NCBI RefSeq assembly: GCF_034931045.1
Contig: NZ_JAYGHH010000001.1
Coordinates: 124,001 to 188,000 of the forward strand
Source: Nodularia sp034931045
GTDB taxonomy: Bacteria; Cyanobacteriota; Cyanobacteriia; Cyanobacteriales; Nostocaceae
DNA length: 64,000 bases
Direction of reading: 5' to 3'
How positions within the stretch are numbered: the first letter of the stretch is position 1; each line of letters begins with the position of its first letter. Below, piece by piece: positions 44,170-53,777 of the stretch. Below the pieces are notes generated by a model. The model had not been told where the DNA came from. It saw nothing but the letters and a program-made list of their open reading frames with translations, and ran no database searches. The position numbers and the translations under genes were made by a program.

Positions 44170-45474
44170 CTATACGAGGACTTGTTGCCATTCCAAGCGG
44201 TCAAGTGTACGAGAGCGCTCTAAGGCACGTTCAAAGCTATCTAATTTAGCATCAATTGTCAAAGGTTCGCCGACGTAGCCTTGGACTGCTTCTTGGGTTT
44301 TTAAACCATTACCAGTGATATAAACTACTGTGGTTTCATCTGGATCAATCTTACCGGCTTCGACTAATTTTTTCAGGACAGCAATAGTTGTACCACCTGC
44401 TGTTTCTGTGAAAATGCCTTCGGTTTCTGCTAGTAACTTGATGCCTTGAATAATTTCGGCATCATTGACTGATTCAATATTACCGCCAGTTTTCTTGGCT
44501 AGTTCAACAGCATAAATACCATCGGCAGGATTACCAATTGCCAATGATTTAGCAATTGTATTTGGTTTCACTGGTTTAATAAAGTCGCGCCCTTCTTTAA
44601 ATGCTTGGGCGATGGGTGAACAACCTTCGGGTTGAGCGCCACTGAAACGGACATCTTTACCTTCCACTAAACCAACTTCTACAAATTCTTGGAAACCTTT
44701 ATAAATTTTGGTGAATAGTGAACCAGAGGCGAGAGGAGCAACTACATGATCTGGTAGTTCCCAACCGAGTTGTTCTGCAACTTCAAAGCCTAAAGTTTTG
44801 GAACCTTCAGAATAATAGGGACGTAAATTAATATTGACAAAACCCCAGCCGTGTGTATTAGCCACTTCCGAGCAGAGACGATTTACCTGGTCGTAGTTGC
44901 CCTTGACTGCCATCAGTGTCGGACTGTAGATTAAGCTACCCAGGATTTTACCTGCTTCTAAATCTGCGGGGATGAATACACAACAATCTAAACCGGCATG
45001 AGCGGCGATCGCTGCTGTAGAATTAGCCAAGTTGCCAGTACTAGCACAAGAAACGGTGGTAAAACCCAATTCACGCGCTCGGCTGAGAGCCACTGACACC
45101 ACCCGATCTTTAAAGCTCAGGGTGGGCATATTCACAGCATCATTTTTAATATAAAGCTTATTTAAACCCAGGCGACGAGCCAGGCGATGGGAACGAACCA
45201 GGGGAGTCATTCCCGTTCCCACATCAATTACATTATCAGTTGCGACGGGCAAAAAGGGACGGTAGCGCCAAATAGAATTGGGACCGGCGGCAATTTTCTC
45301 ACGCGTAATCGTCAGACGTAACTCACTGAAATCATACTTGACTTCTAGTGGGCCAAAACATAACTCACAGACATGACTGGCTTTAAGTTCGTATTCTGTA
45401 CCACATTCTTTACACTTTAAAGCTTTTAAAGTCGAAGTTGTTGATTGGGTATCTTTGATGATTGCCTGAGTCAT
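44170..45474 (-). CDS. thrC: Threonine synthase
   Basis: A 434-residue PLP enzyme making threonine from O-phosphohomoserine. N-terminal zinc-ribbon-like Cys pairs (LKCKECG and CELCFG) are followed by the PLP-lysine motif MPTLSFKDRVVSVAL, the serine/threonine loop SCASTGNLANSTAA, VNINLRPYYSEGSKTLGFEVAEQLG, and AETEGIFTETAGGTTIAVLKKL. The length fits plant-type or cyanobacterial threonine synthase. MTQAIIKDTQ at 45474 is the standard start; the frame goes on 44 residues upstream without matching motifs. The downstream sulfur-carrier-like gene may share its transcript. Confidence 0.95.
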   Translation of the reverse strand: MTQAIIKDTQSTTSTLKALKCKECGTEYELKASHVCELCFGPLEVKYDFSELRLTITREKIAAGPNSIWRYRPFLPVATDNVIDVGTGMTPLVRSHRLARRLGLNKLYIKNDAVNMPTLSFKDRVVSVALSRARELGFTTVSCASTGNLANSTAAIAAHAGLDCCVFIPADLEAGKILGSLIYSPTLMAVKGNYDQVNRLCSEVANTHGWGFVNINLRPYYSEGSKTLGFEVAEQLGWELPDHVVAPLASGSLFTKIYKGFQEFVEVGLVEGKDVRFSGAQPEGCSPIAQAFKEGRDFIKPVKPNTIAKSLAIGNPADGIYAVELAKKTGGNIESVNDAEIIQGIKLLAETEGIFTETAGGTTIAVLKKLVEAGKIDPDETTVVYITGNGLKTQEAVQGYVGEPLTIDAKLDSFERALERSRTLDRLEWQQVLV

Positions 45475-45787
45475 AAATGAAGCCTTCCCTGTTTTGTCAG
45501 TCAACTGTCGCCTGATACTAACACGAGTTAAAATACCCGTCAAACATACCCGACTATTTTTATCGGGTATAGCTTTGTCATCAATCTCACAATTAAGTTT
45601 AATCAAGACTCAATCCCTGAGACAGAGGGGTAAATCCGGCATCACACACCACTAGTCAGAGGAGACACAACTTCTAAATTTTTAGGATGGACTTGAGGAC
45701 ATGAAAAGCCTTGAATCCTGAAGAGGCGGGACTGATTCAGTGAGTCTCACCCATGCTAAGTCAAGGCATTTTACAGGAGCGATCGCT

Positions 45788-46231
45788 ATGACAATGACAG
45801 GACTGGATATTTTTGATACAACAGTTCAGACCACAATTCCTTGGGTAAATGACTTGTGTAATAAGCTCGGCTGGGAAAGTAAGCACCAAGTATTTCAGGC
45901 GTTGCGTGCTACATTACACGCTTTGCGCGATCGCCTAACAGTAGCAGAAGCCGCACATTTAGGAGCGCAGTTACCCATTCTCTTAGGGGGATTTTATTAC
46001 GAAAACTGGCGGCCTGGAGCTACCCCCACCAAAGAAAGGAATAAAGCCGCATTTTTGCAGCATATCCGTGATTACTTCCGCAACACTGACCCCGAAATTG
46101 ATGCAGAAGGTGTCGTGCGTGCAGTATTCCAGCTACTGGCTGAACGCATTACCAGAGGCGAAATTGATGATGTGATCAATATGTTACCGCCGGCTTTGCG
46201 AGAACTCTGGCCTGAAGAAGTCCGAGCTTAA
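45788..46231 (+). CDS. DUF2267 protein, first of two tandem copies
   Basis: About 147 residues from MTMTGLD. DUF2267 pattern: LGWESKHQVFQALRATLHALRDRLTVAEAAHLGAQLPILLGGFYYENWRPGA, then FLQHIRDYF, AVFQLLAERITRGEIDDVINMLPPALRELW. A helical domain of unknown function found in many bacteria. The frame begins at 45740 but ATG 45788 (after the HIP1 octamer) suits better. The next gene, of the same family, follows after 25 bases, so the two are likely a pair from an old duplication. Confidence 0.88.
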   Translation: MTMTGLDIFDTTVQTTIPWVNDLCNKLGWESKHQVFQALRATLHALRDRLTVAEAAHLGAQLPILLGGFYYENWRPGATPTKERNKAAFLQHIRDYFRNTDPEIDAEGVVRAVFQLLAERITRGEIDDVINMLPPALRELWPEEVRA

Positions 46232-46256
46232 TAGACAAATTTAGCGAGAAACACAG

Positions 46257-46634
46257 ATGGAGTACGAAAAATTTGTTGACGCAGCTAGTCAGTTACCTTT
46301 TATCCCAGATCGAGAAACTGCTGATGCTGCGGTGAAAGCAGTTATTGGCATTTTAGCCAGCAAACTAGAAGATGATCAAGCGCACCAGCTTAGTGATAGT
46401 CTACCTGAACCTCTAAATTATGAAAGACTGCATTCTCACCAAATTAGAAAGTTACCTATTTCTGCTGATGAATATATTAATGTGATTTGCGAACAATTCA
46501 AATTGGATGATATTCAAGCTAGTCAGCTGATCCAGGAAACTCTGCGAGTTACCAAAGAAGCAGTCAAAGACAAAATAAATGAATTTACATCACGTCTACC
46601 TGCTGACTGGAGTGCTTTGATTGAAGCGGCTTAA
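46257..46634 (+). CDS. DUF2267 protein, second of two tandem copies
   Basis: A 125-residue helical protein: MEYEKFVDAASQLPFIPDRETADAAVKAVIGILASKLEDDQAHQLSDSLPEPLNYERL (quoted in parts: ETADAAVKAVIGILASKL; DDQAHQLSDSLPEPL), then ADEYINVICEQFKLDDIQASQLIQETL, with DWSALIEAA at the end. It belongs to the DUF2267 family like its upstream neighbour but is shorter and more divergent. They are translated in the same direction with a 25-base gap and may form a heteromeric pair. Function unknown. A terminator-like hairpin follows. Confidence 0.85.
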   Translation: MEYEKFVDAASQLPFIPDRETADAAVKAVIGILASKLEDDQAHQLSDSLPEPLNYERLHSHQIRKLPISADEYINVICEQFKLDDIQASQLIQETLRVTKEAVKDKINEFTSRLPADWSALIEAA

Positions 46635-46656
46635 TGCTGAGAATTAAATTGGGAGA

Positions 46657-46691
46657 AAAAAGCGGTTGGCATATTAAACCAGCTGCTTTTT
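46657..46691 (+). terminator. Terminator-like hairpin after the DUF2267 pair
   Basis: AAAAAGCGGTTGG pairs with CCAGCTGCTTTTT through a 13-base stem with two G-U wobbles and a nine-base loop, and the right arm ends in five T. It lies about 20 bases after the stop of the second DUF2267 gene. Confidence 0.6.
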
Positions 46692-46732
46692 AATGTAGCT
46701 AAAAACTCAGATCAAGTCAGACTTGCTTGATT

Positions 46733-46832
46733 ACGAATTACGAATTACGAATTACGAATTACGAANNNNNNNNNNNNNNNNNNNNNNNNNNNNNNNNNNN
46801 NNNNNNNNNNNNNNNNNNNNNNNNNNNNNNNN
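46733..46832. repeat. ACGAATT heptamer block ending in an assembly gap
   Basis: About five copies of ACGAATT (46733-46765) run straight into 67 Ns (46766-46832). The same heptamer occurs at 61627-61681 and 63316-63357. The gap probably represents a longer repeat array that could not be assembled, so the true length here is unknown. Confidence 0.9.
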
Positions 46833-46837
46833 AAACA

Positions 46838-47098
46838 TTAACCCCCACTGACAGGGGGAATTAGCACAACTTCATCGCCATCTTGCAGTAGGCTATCTGG
46901 TTCAACAAATATTAAATTAATCCCAAAACGGGTAATATCACGCCATTGGTTGAGTTCTGGGTGTTCAGCAATCAGGCGATCGCACACTGCGCTTACCGTC
47001 GTACCATAAGGAAATTCCAGTATTAGTTCTGACACCCCATAGGCTTCTTGATAAGCAGCAAATAACTTGACATTTACTGTAATTGTAAACTGGGACAT
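46838..47098 (-). CDS. moaD: MoaD/ThiS-like sulfur carrier, likely molybdopterin synthase small subunit
   Basis: An 86-residue ubiquitin-fold protein: FTITVNVKLFAAYQEAYGVSELILEFPYGTTVSAVCDRLIAEHPEL (parts: VNVKLFAAYQEAYGV; YGTTVSAVCDRLI), then INLIFVEPDSLLQDGDEVVLIPPVSGG. The C-terminal ...IPPVSGG is typical of MoaD, the thiocarboxylated small subunit of molybdopterin synthase. The large subunit MoaE is not in the window, so the name rests on the terminal motif. Its 3' end lies 5 bases from the assembly gap. It is a different subfamily member from the gene at 43803. Confidence 0.78.
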   Translation of the reverse strand: MSQFTITVNVKLFAAYQEAYGVSELILEFPYGTTVSAVCDRLIAEHPELNQWRDITRFGINLIFVEPDSLLQDGDEVVLIPPVSGG

Positions 47099-47525
47099 AA
47101 AAAATCATCAAAAGAGGCTATGCCTATCGCTCCCGAAGGGAATTGTCATGATCAGATTTTGATTGTTTTCAGAAGATGTTGATTAAGGTTCTTTAGTATC
47201 TATTATGCTAACTCTGCTTTAAAAAAGCCAGAATCCTGATCATACAAGGAACTCAAACTGATTATCCTCAATGTTTGGGAAAGATTTCTTTTTTATCCCT
47301 GTTCTCTGTTCCCTGTTCCTTGTGGCAGAATTTTAGTTTAATGTAACAAGTACGATAGAACCCTTATTAATAGAAATTTATAAAATCATAGACATAAACC
47401 TGAGCCATTACATGAGAACTACTCGGCTTCACATTAAGTTAAGCTAAAATTGTTAGATTACTAGTATTTTTGGGCATTTTAATCACAGTAATAATTTAAC
47501 AGAGCAATTATTAGTCCTCCAGTAT
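47099..47525. other. 427-base divergent region moaD / hybrid kinase
   Basis: Must hold the promoter of the long kinase gene. There is a short C/T-rich run with TCCCTGTT repeated near 47300, and a hairpin-prone segment around 47120-47150 (CTCCCGAAGGGAA). No named operator is apparent. Confidence 0.35.
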
Positions 47526-50500
47526 ATGATACCTTCCACACCAAAATTCCCAGAAATTTCTGGTTACACCATCACCGAGCAACTCTATCTGGGTTCTCGA
47601 ACATCTGTGTATCGAGCCATACATAATGACCAGCAATTAGCCGTGGTAATTAAGGTGCTACAACAAGAGTATCCCAGATTTGGGGAATTAATACATTTCC
47701 ACAATCAGTATACGATCGCCAAAAATTTGCCCATTGCTGGCATTATTCAACCCCTAAGCCTAGAGTTATTTGGTCATGGCTATGTCCTAATCATGGCAGA
47801 TTGGGGTGGTACATCCCTAGAAAAATATATCCAGCAACAGCCATTAGACATAACAGATATTTTGGAAATTGCCATCCAATTGGCAGACATCCTCCACGAA
47901 CTACAACAACATCGAGTTATCCATAAAGACATTAAACCTGCCAACATCCTCATTCATCCAGAATCCAAGCAAGTTAAACTGATAGACTTTAGCATTGCCT
48001 CAGTGCTGCCCAAAGAAACCCAGGAAATCCAAAACCCCAACACCCTGGAAGGAACTTTGGCATATCTGGCCCCCGAACAAACGGGACGAATGAATCGCGG
48101 TATCGATTATCGCAGTGATTTTTATACCCTTGGTGTCACCCTGTATCAATTGCTAACAGATCGCTTACCCTTCTTTGCCGATGATCCCTTAGAATTGGTG
48201 CATTGTCACATCGCCAAAATTGCCATACCTGCCCATGAAATAAATACCGATGTGCCGGAAATGTTAGGGGCAATTGTCGCCAAGTTGATGGCAAAAAATG
48301 CCGAAGACCGCTATCAAAGTGCCTTGGGACTCAAACATGATTTAGGTGAATGTTACAGCCAGTGGAAACAAACAGGGTCAATTGGGGAATTTGGATTAGG
48401 ACAGAGGGATTTATGCGATCGCTTTCTCATTCCCGAAAAGCTATATGGCAGGGAAACCGAAGTCAAAACCCTGCTAGATGCTTTTGAACGGGTTGCCCAA
48501 GGCACATCAGAAATGATGCTGGTGGCTGGGTTTTCGGGAATTGGCAAAACAGCCGCTATCAATGAAGTGCATAAGCCGATTGTCAAACAACGGGGTTATT
48601 TCATCAAAGGCAAATTTGACCAATTTAATCGTAACATTCCCTTTTCGGCCTTTGTGCAAGCCTTCCGGGACTTAATAGGGCAATTACTCAGTGAAAGCGA
48701 TACCCAACTGCAACAGTGGAAAACTCAAATTTTAGCAGCACTGGGAGAAAATGCCCAAGTGATTGTAGAACTAATTCCCCAACTGGAACGGATTATTGGC
48801 GCACAACCCCCAACACCGGAATTATCAGGAAGTGCAGCCCAAAATCGGTTTAATTTATTATTTCAAAGGTTTATTCAAGTCTTTACTACTTCCGAACACC
48901 CGTTAGTGATGTTTGTGGATGATTTGCAATGGGCAGATTCAGCTTCGTTGAATTTGATTCAGGTGTTAATGTCTAAGTCGCAACCGGGCTGTTTATTACT
49001 ATTAGGCGCGTATCGGGATAATGAGGTGTTTGCCGCCCACCCGTTGATATTGACCCTCAATGAGATGGAGAAAACTGGTGCAAAAATCCACACCATCACT
49101 CTACAACCCTTAAGTTTTAGCAGTCTCAATCACTTGATTGCTGATACCCTTCATGCTCCCACATCCTTGGTGCAACCACTGACAGAACTGACAATGCAGA
49201 AAACTCAGGGTAATCCCTTCTTTGCTACCCAGTTTTTGAGAGCATTATATCAAGACCAGTTAATCAGCTTTGACCTGGATGCAGGACATTGGCAGTGTGA
49301 TATTGTGCAAGTGCAAGATGCGGCTTTGAGCGATGATGTGGTTGAGTTGATGGCGCAGCAATTGCAAAAGCTGCCAGAAGCAACCCAAGAGATTTTAAAA
49401 CTAGCGGCTTGTATTGGCGCACAGTTTGATTTAAATACGCTGGCGATTGTTTCCCAGCAATCTCCAACAGAAGTAGCAACGACATTGTGGAAAGCGTTAC
49501 AGGAAGGGTTAATTCTACCCCAAAGCGATTTGTACAAATTTTATTTGTCAGAAACGCAAGCAAAACAGCATACCCCACAGGAAACCCTCCATTATCGGTT
49601 TCTGCATGATCGCGTCCAACAAGCTGCTTATTCTTTGATTCCAGAACAGGAGAAATCTAAAACTCATCTCAGTATCGGACAATTACTAATACACAATTCC
49701 TCGGAAATGGAACAACAGGAGAAATTGTTTGATATTGTTGGGCAGTTGAATTTAGGACAATGCCTAATTAGTCAACCAAGCGATCGCCAAGAATTAGCTC
49801 AACTCAATTTACAAGCTGGAGTTAAGGCAAGAAATTCTACAGCCTATCCCGCAGCAAGGACTTATTTACAAACAGGACTTACTTTATTAGACAGTAACTG
49901 TTGGCAAAATCAATATGAATTAACTTTAAATCTGTATATCACATCTACTGAAGTCAGTTATTTGAATGGCGACTTTGAGGGTATGGAACAGCAAGCAGCA
50001 TTAGTTTTACAGCAAGCGCAAACAGTTCTAGACCGCGTGAAAATTTATGAAATTCAAATTGCCGCCAACACTTTACAAAGTCATGTTTTAGAGGCGATCG
50101 CTGTGGGCAGAACAGCTTTATCCCTATTGGGAGTTGAACTACCCGAAGAAGCCAACGAAACAGAGATTACTACAGCACTACAAACCCTCAGTACCCAGTT
50201 GGAAAATATTCCAGTAGAAACATTAGTCGATTTACCAGTTACCAATGATAGTGTTACCCAAGCAGCAATGCGTATTATGGGCATCTTATTTCCACCCATG
50301 ATTCAAGGTATGCCCAGTTTATTACCTTTGCTAAGTTCCAATATGGTCAGTCTATCTTTGCAATGGGGAAATACAGTATCATCAACCATCGGCTATGCCA
50401 TACACGGATTAGTCATGTCTGCCTTTTTAGGAGATAAAGCTACAGGCTATGAATTTGGCAAGGTCGCTTTAAATTTACTAGAAAAATTTAATACCCCAGA

Positions 50501-52913
50501 AATTAAGCCCATCGTTATGTTCCTGTTTGGCAGCTTTATTCAACTCCATAAAGAGCCATTGCAGAACTCAATCCCAACCTTGAAAACAGCTTTTGATGTG
50601 GGGATGGAGACTGGTAATTTTATGTACGCTGGTTTTTCCTTAGCCATCCACAGCAATTCCCGATTTTTTAGTGGTGGAGAATTGAGTGATTTTGTTCAAG
50701 ACATGGCTCACTATAGTCTGGCTTTAGCTCAGGTGAAACAATATGCGGCTCAAGCCTATATAGATTTAGGAAAACAAACAGCAGAAAATTTTATGGAGAT
50801 AGTTAGTCAACCACATTGTTTAACCGGAAATTCTTACAATGAAATAGCGATGCTGCCTAAGCACCAGCAAGATCAAGATGGCACAGCGATCGCTGAAGTT
50901 TATATATATAAGTTATTACTGGCTTATTACTTTGGTAATTATCAAGATGCAATTAATTATGTGACTCAAGCACAGTCATACATAGCAGCTTTATCAGGCA
51001 CATTTTTTGTGCCTATTTTTTATTTTTATGCAGCCCTGACTTATTTAAAATGCTTACTGAGTCAACCAGAACAGGAGCAAAGTGAAATTCTGGCAATTGC
51101 TCAAACCCATCAAACGAATCTGGCTCAATTTGCACATCAGGCACCCATGAATCACCAACATAAGGTGGATTTAATCGAGGCAGAAAAACAACGGGTGTGG
51201 GGAGAAAATTACGCAGCCGCAGATTTATATGATCGCGCCATTGCGGGAGCAAAAGCCAACGGATTTATTCAAGAAGAAGCCCTGGCTAACGAACTTGCTG
51301 CCAAATTTTATCTCAATTGGGACAAAGAGAAAGTCGCCGCAGGCTATATGCAAGAAGCTTACTATTTTTACAGTCGCTGGGGTGCTAAAGCCAAAGTTGT
51401 TGATTTAGAAATCCACTATCCCGAATTGCTGCGCCCCATCTTGGAACAAGGAACATCGGTTGATGTGTTAAGCACACTGGTAACTCTTGTCGCGCCTACG
51501 ACATCAGTTGATAACAGCACCTATCACAGTTCCAATAGTAATAGCATTAACCAAGCTCTCGATTTTGCTGCTATCCTCAAAGCTTCTCAAGCCCTCTCCA
51601 GAAACATTCAATTGAATGAGCTACTCCACCAACTCACCCAAATTATTTTGCAAAACTCAGGAGGCGATCGCTGTGCCTTAATACTCCCCAACGAAACCGG
51701 AGAATGGCAAGTACGTGCCATCGCCTCACCTGATGATGTACAACTGATTGCTGAACCTCTCACCAATCATCCCAATGTCCCGGTCAAATTAATTCAGTAT
51801 GTGAAAAATACTCAAGAAACGGTGGTGATTGACCAACTAAAAACTGACTTACCCGTAATTGATGAATACCTCAGACAAGGCCAACCCAAGAGTATTCTGT
51901 GTTTACCACTGCTGAATCAAGGTAATCTGATTGGTATTTTATACCTGAAAAACCGCCTCACCAGAGGTGTTTTTACCAGCGATCGCCTCCTGATTCTCAA
52001 TTTCCTCTGTACCCAAGCCGCCATTTCCCTAGAAAATGCCCGCCTCTATCAACAAGCACAAACCTACAACCAACAGCTTGAACAATCCCAATTGCAGGTG
52101 ATTCAAAGCGAAAAAATGGCATCTCTGGGAAATCTGCTCGCTGGGGTTGCCCATGAAATCAATAACCCCATCGGTTTCCTCAATGGCAGCATCAACAATT
52201 GCAAAGAATATGTGCAAGATTTACTGGGACATTTAGCTTTTTATCAACAGCACTATCCCAACCCAATTGAGCTAATTCAAGAAAATGTCGAAGATATCGA
52301 TTTGGCATTTCTGCGGGAAGACTTACTGAAGTTACTCGATTCGATGAAAGGAGCAGCGAATCGCATGAAAAATATAAGTAATAGCCTCCGTATCTTCTGC
52401 CGTGCTGATACCGAACACAAAGTCAGAGCCAATCTCCATGACGGACTTCATAGCACGTTGTTAATTTTGAAATACCGCCTCAAAGCTAACGAACACCGTC
52501 CAGAGATTCAAGTCATACAATCCTTGGGAGATTTACCCATCATCGAATGCTTCCCTGGACAGTTAAACCAGGTATTTATGAATATCCTGGCCAATGCCAT
52601 TGATATGTTTGAAGAAATGGCGCAAACTCAATCCTTCAAAGAACTGGAAGCCAATCCCCAAATAATTACTATTCGTACTGAAGTTAGATCAAACCAGGCA
52701 TACATCCATATCCACGATAATGGCAAGGGGATGACACAAGAGCTACAAGGAAAAATATTTGACCATTTATTCACTACCAAAACTGTGGGGAAAGGTACGG
52801 GATTGGGATTAGCGATCGCCCGCCAAATTGTGGTAGAAAAACATGGTGGTAGCTTAAATGTATGGTCTGAACTAGGTCAAGGAACTGAGTTCACGGTACA
52901 AATTCCAATGTAA
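47526..52913 (+). CDS. Giant hybrid Ser/Thr-histidine kinase with AAA ATPase and GAF domains (HstK type)
   Basis: A 1795-residue protein. (1) Ser/Thr kinase, about 10-275: VVIKVLQQE (Lys), RVIHKDIKPANIL (catalytic loop), LIDFSIAS (DFS where DFG is usual), LAPEQTGRMNRGIDYRSDFYTLGVTLYQLL. (2) AAA ATPase, about 310-500: GFSGIGKTAAI, MFVDDLQWADSASL. (3) Helical TPR-like middle, about 600-1290. (4) GAF domain, about 1340-1500 (GGDRCALILPNETGEWQVRA, ILCLPLLNQGNLIGILYLKN). (5) HisKA, phospho-His in LAGVAHEINNPIGFLNG, with HATPase at the end (NILANAIDM, HDNGKGM, GTGLGLAIARQIV). This is the layout of the HstK-type hybrid kinases of Anabaena. No response regulator is adjacent. Confidence 0.92.
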   Translation: MIPSTPKFPEISGYTITEQLYLGSRTSVYRAIHNDQQLAVVIKVLQQEYPRFGELIHFHNQYTIAKNLPIAGIIQPLSLELFGHGYVLIMADWGGTSLEKYIQQQPLDITDILEIAIQLADILHELQQHRVIHKDIKPANILIHPESKQVKLIDFSIASVLPKETQEIQNPNTLEGTLAYLAPEQTGRMNRGIDYRSDFYTLGVTLYQLLTDRLPFFADDPLELVHCHIAKIAIPAHEINTDVPEMLGAIVAKLMAKNAEDRYQSALGLKHDLGECYSQWKQTGSIGEFGLGQRDLCDRFLIPEKLYGRETEVKTLLDAFERVAQGTSEMMLVAGFSGIGKTAAINEVHKPIVKQRGYFIKGKFDQFNRNIPFSAFVQAFRDLIGQLLSESDTQLQQWKTQILAALGENAQVIVELIPQLERIIGAQPPTPELSGSAAQNRFNLLFQRFIQVFTTSEHPLVMFVDDLQWADSASLNLIQVLMSKSQPGCLLLLGAYRDNEVFAAHPLILTLNEMEKTGAKIHTITLQPLSFSSLNHLIADTLHAPTSLVQPLTELTMQKTQGNPFFATQFLRALYQDQLISFDLDAGHWQCDIVQVQDAALSDDVVELMAQQLQKLPEATQEILKLAACIGAQFDLNTLAIVSQQSPTEVATTLWKALQEGLILPQSDLYKFYLSETQAKQHTPQETLHYRFLHDRVQQAAYSLIPEQEKSKTHLSIGQLLIHNSSEMEQQEKLFDIVGQLNLGQCLISQPSDRQELAQLNLQAGVKARNSTAYPAARTYLQTGLTLLDSNCWQNQYELTLNLYITSTEVSYLNGDFEGMEQQAALVLQQAQTVLDRVKIYEIQIAANTLQSHVLEAIAVGRTALSLLGVELPEEANETEITTALQTLSTQLENIPVETLVDLPVTNDSVTQAAMRIMGILFPPMIQGMPSLLPLLSSNMVSLSLQWGNTVSSTIGYAIHGLVMSAFLGDKATGYEFGKVALNLLEKFNTPEIKPIVMFLFGSFIQLHKEPLQNSIPTLKTAFDVGMETGNFMYAGFSLAIHSNSRFFSGGELSDFVQDMAHYSLALAQVKQYAAQAYIDLGKQTAENFMEIVSQPHCLTGNSYNEIAMLPKHQQDQDGTAIAEVYIYKLLLAYYFGNYQDAINYVTQAQSYIAALSGTFFVPIFYFYAALTYLKCLLSQPEQEQSEILAIAQTHQTNLAQFAHQAPMNHQHKVDLIEAEKQRVWGENYAAADLYDRAIAGAKANGFIQEEALANELAAKFYLNWDKEKVAAGYMQEAYYFYSRWGAKAKVVDLEIHYPELLRPILEQGTSVDVLSTLVTLVAPTTSVDNSTYHSSNSNSINQALDFAAILKASQALSRNIQLNELLHQLTQIILQNSGGDRCALILPNETGEWQVRAIASPDDVQLIAEPLTNHPNVPVKLIQYVKNTQETVVIDQLKTDLPVIDEYLRQGQPKSILCLPLLNQGNLIGILYLKNRLTRGVFTSDRLLILNFLCTQAAISLENARLYQQAQTYNQQLEQSQLQVIQSEKMASLGNLLAGVAHEINNPIGFLNGSINNCKEYVQDLLGHLAFYQQHYPNPIELIQENVEDIDLAFLREDLLKLLDSMKGAANRMKNISNSLRIFCRADTEHKVRANLHDGLHSTLLILKYRLKANEHRPEIQVIQSLGDLPIIECFPGQLNQVFMNILANAIDMFEEMAQTQSFKELEANPQIITIRTEVRSNQAYIHIHDNGKGMTQELQGKIFDHLFTTKTVGKGTGLGLAIARQIVVEKHGGSLNVWSELGQGTEFTVQIPM

Positions 52914-52967
52914 CTTCCTGGCTGATTGTCATGTACTAACGGCCAGGACAGTTGTTATATCTATTCA

Positions 52968-53777
52968 TCAACAGCGTATCCGACTAATGGGGATACACAT
53001 TGGTGTCCCAGCAACGGGGTCTGTAACAATCTGAGAATCTAACCCAAATACTTCCTGCACAGTAGTTTTATTCATTACTTCTTCTGGCGTACCATAACCA
53101 TAAATCTTACCCTGCTTTACCGCTACCAAATAATCTGCATAACGACAAGCTTGATTTAAATCATGCAGTACCATCACTAAAGTTCTGCTATGCTTTTGGT
53201 TTAATTCCCATAGCAAATCTAAAACTTCTATTTGATGGGCTAAATCTAAAAAAGTTGTTGGTTCATCTAACAGCAATATATCAGTATCCTGCGCTAGTGC
53301 CATTGCAATCCAAGCTCGTTGTCGCTGTCCACCAGAGAGAGTATCTAACTCACGTTCAGCGAACTCTTTCATTCTAGTGGTTTCTAAGGCCATGTCTACA
53401 AATCTTTCATCTTCTTTAGTCCATTGCTGCATCCAGTTTTGATAAGGAAATCGTCCACAAGCTACTAAGTCTCTAACTGTTAAACCTTCTGGTGCAACTG
53501 GCCCTTGAGAGAGAATTCCTAATTTTTTAGCAACATCTTTTGTTGATATTTTAAATAAATCAGCCGCATTTAAATAAACTGTACCTGCGTGGGGTTTTAG
53601 TAATCTTGCCAAACCCCGGAGAAGTGTAGATTTACCGCAACCATTAGCACCGACTAAGGCAGTAATTTTTCCTTGGGGAATGGTCAAATCTAAATTTTTG
53701 ATAATGGTGACACCATCATAACCTAAAGTTAAGTTCTTTGCTGATAATTGATGAGAAAGCTGAGTATCTAATTTCAT
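52968..53777 (-). CDS. Iron/siderophore-type ABC importer, ATP-binding protein (FecE-like)
   Basis: A 269-residue ABC ATPase. Walker A GANGCGKST, Q-loop ILSQGPVAPEGLTVRDLVACGRFPYQNWM, signature LSGGQRQRAWIAMAL, Walker B ILLLDEPTTFLDLAHQIEVLDLL, and switch His in VMVLHDLNQACRYAD. These match FecE/FhuC-type importers of ferric siderophores or cobalamin. The open frame extends upstream to 53846, but the Met at 53777 gives a 4-base overlap (ATGA) with the preceding permease stop, so it is the chosen start. It is the last gene of a three-gene operon (54817-55848, 53774-54820, 52968-53777). Confidence 0.9.
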   Translation of the reverse strand: MKLDTQLSHQLSAKNLTLGYDGVTIIKNLDLTIPQGKITALVGANGCGKSTLLRGLARLLKPHAGTVYLNAADLFKISTKDVAKKLGILSQGPVAPEGLTVRDLVACGRFPYQNWMQQWTKEDERFVDMALETTRMKEFAERELDTLSGGQRQRAWIAMALAQDTDILLLDEPTTFLDLAHQIEVLDLLWELNQKHSRTLVMVLHDLNQACRYADYLVAVKQGKIYGYGTPEEVMNKTTVQEVFGLDSQIVTDPVAGTPMCIPISRIRC

